Positions 5,887-8,135 of a DNA stretch of 8,135 nucleotides are shown in pieces (the stretch's first letter is position 1; each line of letters starts with the position of its first letter). A program made the translations under genes and the position numbers. The DNA comes from Imperialibacter sp965651695 (GTDB lineage: Bacteria > Bacteroidota > Bacteroidia > Cytophagales > Cyclobacteriaceae), in NCBI GenBank assembly GCA_965651695.1, contig CBFGTI010000227.1, forward strand, positions 1-8,135. The letters run 5' to 3'. The notes below the pieces were generated by a model. The model was not told the origin of the DNA, did no database searches, and worked only from the letters and a program-made list of their open reading frames with translations.

Positions 5887-7572
5887 ATGGAAAATACTTT
5901 TGACGCCATCGTAATCGGTTCGGGCATTTCAGGGGGCTGGGCAGCCAAGGAGCTGTGCGATATGGGACTGAAAACGCTGGTACTGGAGCGGGGTCGCGAT
6001 GTGGTCCACAATAAGGATTACCCCACGGCCCATCTGCTTCCATGGCAACTGGAGCACCGGGGCGCCGTAACCCGCGCCTACAAAGAAGCCAATCCGCTCA
6101 TCAGCAAGGCGGCAGGCTTTGGCGAAGACACCAAACATTTCTTTATACAGGACAAAGACCACCCCTATGTGCAGGAAAAGCCCTTCGACTGGATCAGAGG
6201 TTACCAGGTTGGTGGTAAGTCGCTTACATGGGGCAGGGCCACCCAGCGTTGGAGTAAGTACGAGTTTACCGCGCCTGAACGCTTCGGCTATGGCATGAAC
6301 TGGCCCATTGGCTATGACGATGTGGCGCCCTGGTACTCGCATGTGGAGGAGTTTATGGGCGTTTGCGGCACCCGCGATGGCATTGAGGCCATGCCCGATG
6401 GTGAGTTTCTGTCTCCGTTTCAGTTCAACTGCGTGGAGCAGCACATGAGCGACAAGATAAAGGAACATTTCCCCAACCGCCACATGGTGCATGCCCGCTG
6501 GGCCCATATTACGCAGCCGAAGGACATCCACATTCAGCAGGGCCGGGGCCAGTGCCAGGCTCGCAACCTTTGCATGCGCGGCTGTCCGTTTGGGGGCTAT
6601 TTCAGTTCGGTGTCTTCCACGCTGCCCTGGGCCGACAAAACCGGCAACCTCACTATAAGGCCTCACTCGGTGGTGCATTCCATTCTCTACGACGAAGCTA
6701 CAGGCAAGGCGAGCGGGGTAAGAATAATTGATGCCAACACTAAAGAAACTATTGACTACAGCGCACGGGTCGTTTTTGTTAACGCCTCGGCGCTCAACAG
6801 TGTACTGGTAATGCTCAACTCCCGCTCCAACCGCTTTCCCAATGGCTTGGGCAACGACAACGGCTTGCTTGGTAAGTACGTCGGCTTCCACAACTACCGT
6901 GGCTTTGCCTATGCCGATATGCCAGGCTTTACCGACAAATACTACTACGGCCGCAATCCCACAGAGCCCATCATTGCCAACTTCCGCAACCTGAAAGAGC
7001 GTGATACGGATTTCGTGGGAGGCTATACTATTTTCACTGGTGCACACCGCTCAAGGGGCAAGGAATACAACGGTCCGCCGATAGGGAAGGCTTACAAAGA
7101 GTCGCAAACGGAACCGGGCGGCTGGCATGTGTATATGTATATGCAGGGCGAAACCATTCCGAAGGAGAGCAACCACGTGCGGCTGAGCGAAACGGAAAAA
7201 GACCAGTGGGGAATTCCGCTGCTGGTGACTTCGGTGGGATACGACGACAACGACGAGAAGATGGTGCAGGACTTTCTCACCCAAAGCCGGCTGATGATGG
7301 AAAAGGCGGGCTGCGAAAACATAAGCACCAGCGACAGCAAACAGGCACCAGGCCTCGACATTCACGAAATGGGCGGTGCGAGGATGGGCAAAGATCCGGC
7401 AAAATCCATCCTGAACGAATGGAACCAGGTGCACAGCTGCAAAAATGTATTTGTAACCGACGGGGCATGTATGACCAGCACCGGCAACCAAAGCCCGTCC
7501 ATTTTGTACATGGCATTAACAGCCCGTGCCGCCAATTACGCAGCGGAGGAGTTCAAAAAAGGAAATTTATAG
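5887..7572 (+). CDS. GMC-family FAD oxidoreductase, probable catalytic subunit of a periplasmic sugar/polyol dehydrogenase
   Basis: A 561-residue flavoprotein of the glucose-methanol-choline family, in the branch that includes bacterial gluconate, sorbitol and FAD-glucose dehydrogenase large subunits. The N-terminal Rossmann fold shows GSGISGGWAA (11-20) and the adenosine-binding acid in LVLERG (E35). GGKSLTWG (109-116) is the second flavin motif. The C-terminal GMC domain has HEMGGARMG (493-501) and GNQSPS (533-538), with catalytic pair H493 and N534. C223, C229 and C233 (C-x5-C-x3-C, then P) resemble the [3Fe-4S] ligands of Burkholderia FAD glucose dehydrogenase. There is no signal peptide. 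The start at 5887 places the dinucleotide motif in the normal position; an upstream in-frame ATG at 5833 adds 18 atypical residues. It is followed 2 nt later by its likely small subunit. Substrate not determinable; glycoside 3-oxidation is a reasonable guess for Bacteroidota relatives. Confidence 0.92.
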   Translation: MENTFDAIVIGSGISGGWAAKELCDMGLKTLVLERGRDVVHNKDYPTAHLLPWQLEHRGAVTRAYKEANPLISKAAGFGEDTKHFFIQDKDHPYVQEKPFDWIRGYQVGGKSLTWGRATQRWSKYEFTAPERFGYGMNWPIGYDDVAPWYSHVEEFMGVCGTRDGIEAMPDGEFLSPFQFNCVEQHMSDKIKEHFPNRHMVHARWAHITQPKDIHIQQGRGQCQARNLCMRGCPFGGYFSSVSSTLPWADKTGNLTIRPHSVVHSILYDEATGKASGVRIIDANTKETIDYSARVVFVNASALNSVLVMLNSRSNRFPNGLGNDNGLLGKYVGFHNYRGFAYADMPGFTDKYYYGRNPTEPIIANFRNLKERDTDFVGGYTIFTGAHRSRGKEYNGPPIGKAYKESQTEPGGWHVYMYMQGETIPKESNHVRLSETEKDQWGIPLLVTSVGYDDNDEKMVQDFLTQSRLMMEKAGCENISTSDSKQAPGLDIHEMGGARMGKDPAKSILNEWNQVHSCKNVFVTDGACMTSTGNQSPSILYMALTARAANYAAEEFKKGNL

Positions 7573-7574
7573 TT

Positions 7575-8135
7575 ATGAACAGAAGAGAAGCTTTATCAGC
7601 AACGGCGTTTTTGCTTGGCGGCACCATAGTGGGTGCTCAGGCATTTCTAACGGGCTGCAAACAGGCTGCGCCAAAAGAAGGTCTTTTTAGTGCCAGCGAC
7701 ATTTCCTTTCTCGATGAGGTGGGCGAAACCATCCTGCCGGCTACCGACTCTCCGGGAGCAAAAGCAGCGAAAATTGGCGACTTTATGAGGTTAATCGTAA
7801 CTGACTGCTATACCGAAGCTGAGCAGAAGGTGTTTTTGGAAGGAATTGAGAAGCTAAACCGGGCCAGCCGCGAAATGAACAGCGACGACTTTCTGAATAC
7901 CACGGCCGAGCAAAAGGAAAGGCTGCTGGTTGCATTGCACGAGCAGGCAACTGCATTCGACCAAAACAAAGCAGCAGACGCCCCTCCGCATTATTTTACC
8001 ATGATGCATCAGCTCACGAATTGGGGTTATTTTAGCTCAGAACCGGGAGCAACCAAGGCTTTGAGGTATATTCCCGTGCCCGGCAGGTGGGAGGGGTGCG
8101 TGCCTTACAAAGAAGGGGAGAGGGCGTGGGCTTGA
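7575..8135 (+). CDS. Gluconate 2-dehydrogenase subunit 3 family protein (Tat lipoprotein small subunit)
   Basis: A 186-residue protein resembling the gluconate_2-dh3 family (PF13618), the small partner of GMC-type dehydrogenases. The N-terminus has a twin-arginine motif (N-R-R-E-A-L at 2-7), a hydrophobic segment and the lipobox LTGC with C28, so it should be exported by Tat, lipidated and membrane-anchored. Family features are FLDEVGETILPATDSPGA (45-62), IGDFM near 67, and the C-terminal segment NWGYFSSEPGATKALRYIPVPGRWEG (149-174). In characterised FAD glucose dehydrogenases this subunit carries the Tat signal and takes the signal-less catalytic subunit across the membrane. The ATG at 7575, 2 nt after the GMC stop, is chosen because it yields the signal peptide; the same frame is open back to 7206 but that part lies inside the GMC gene. 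The stop codon is the last triplet of the window, so nothing downstream, such as a cytochrome partner, can be seen. Confidence 0.92.
   Translation: MNRREALSATAFLLGGTIVGAQAFLTGCKQAAPKEGLFSASDISFLDEVGETILPATDSPGAKAAKIGDFMRLIVTDCYTEAEQKVFLEGIEKLNRASREMNSDDFLNTTAEQKERLLVALHEQATAFDQNKAADAPPHYFTMMHQLTNWGYFSSEPGATKALRYIPVPGRWEGCVPYKEGERAWA

Noticed and set aside
5929..7047. Long minus-strand open frame (372 codons) opposite the GMC oxidoreductase
   Set aside because: It lies wholly within a well-conserved GMC gene and shows no domain, signal or plausible start context.
7206..7574. Upstream in-frame extension of the small-subunit gene
   Set aside because: It overlaps the 3' end of the GMC gene in another frame and would bury the Tat signal and lipobox that begin at the ATG at 7575.

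Overview
This window looks like a chromosomal segment of a Bacteroidota bacterium, probably from the Cytophagia or a related lineage. The grounds are the hisD-hisC-bifunctional hisB order, A-rich rather than Shine-Dalgarno-like sequence before most starts, a Tat lipoprotein of the gluconate_2-dh3 family paired with a GMC oxidoreductase, and moderate GC (hand counts of two lines in the conserved genes give 58-62%). This assignment is inferred from style; there is no rRNA or other marker gene in the window.

Layout: (1) Positions 7-3462, plus strand, hold three tightly packed histidine-biosynthesis genes. They are hisD (overlapping the next gene by 11 nt), hisC (ATGA overlap with the next) and a bifunctional hisB. 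Window position 7 is the hisD start, so any hisG lies outside. The run ends after hisB at a perfect 13-bp hairpin (3469-3504), so hisH, hisA, hisF and hisI do not follow directly here. (2) Positions 3516-4250, minus strand, hold a Prx6-type peroxiredoxin convergent with hisB. The hairpin between them can serve both. Its 127-bp upstream region carries a 10-bp-arm hairpin close to the start codon and, further up, a Crp/Fnr-like palindrome. (3) Positions 4378-5778, minus strand, hold a two-gene unit: a small exported protein of unknown function, then 9 nt later a cyclase-family (KynB-like fold) protein. The cyclase has an additional N-terminal domain and two substituted metal-ligand positions. 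(4) Positions 5887-8135, plus strand and divergent from unit 3, hold a GMC-family FAD oxidoreductase followed 2 nt later by a Tat-exported lipoprotein of the gluconate 2-dehydrogenase subunit 3 family.

How the genes work together: HisD, HisC and HisB carry out the last steps of histidine synthesis plus the imidazoleglycerol-phosphate dehydratase step. The peroxiredoxin is a stand-alone peroxide-detoxification gene. The GMC protein and its small partner most likely form a periplasmic, lipid-anchored sugar or polyol dehydrogenase. The catalytic subunit has no signal peptide and would be exported with its Tat-bearing partner. It also keeps a Cys-x5-Cys-x3-Cys pattern resembling the [3Fe-4S] ligands of bacterial FAD glucose dehydrogenase.

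Most of the window is conventional. The parts most worth checking are the unusual cyclase with its fused N-terminal domain, the Fe-S-like cysteines in the GMC subunit, the HisB phosphatase domain lacking all four zinc ligands, and the two palindromes in front of the peroxiredoxin. No mobile element, CRISPR array, tRNA, rRNA or riboswitch was seen.
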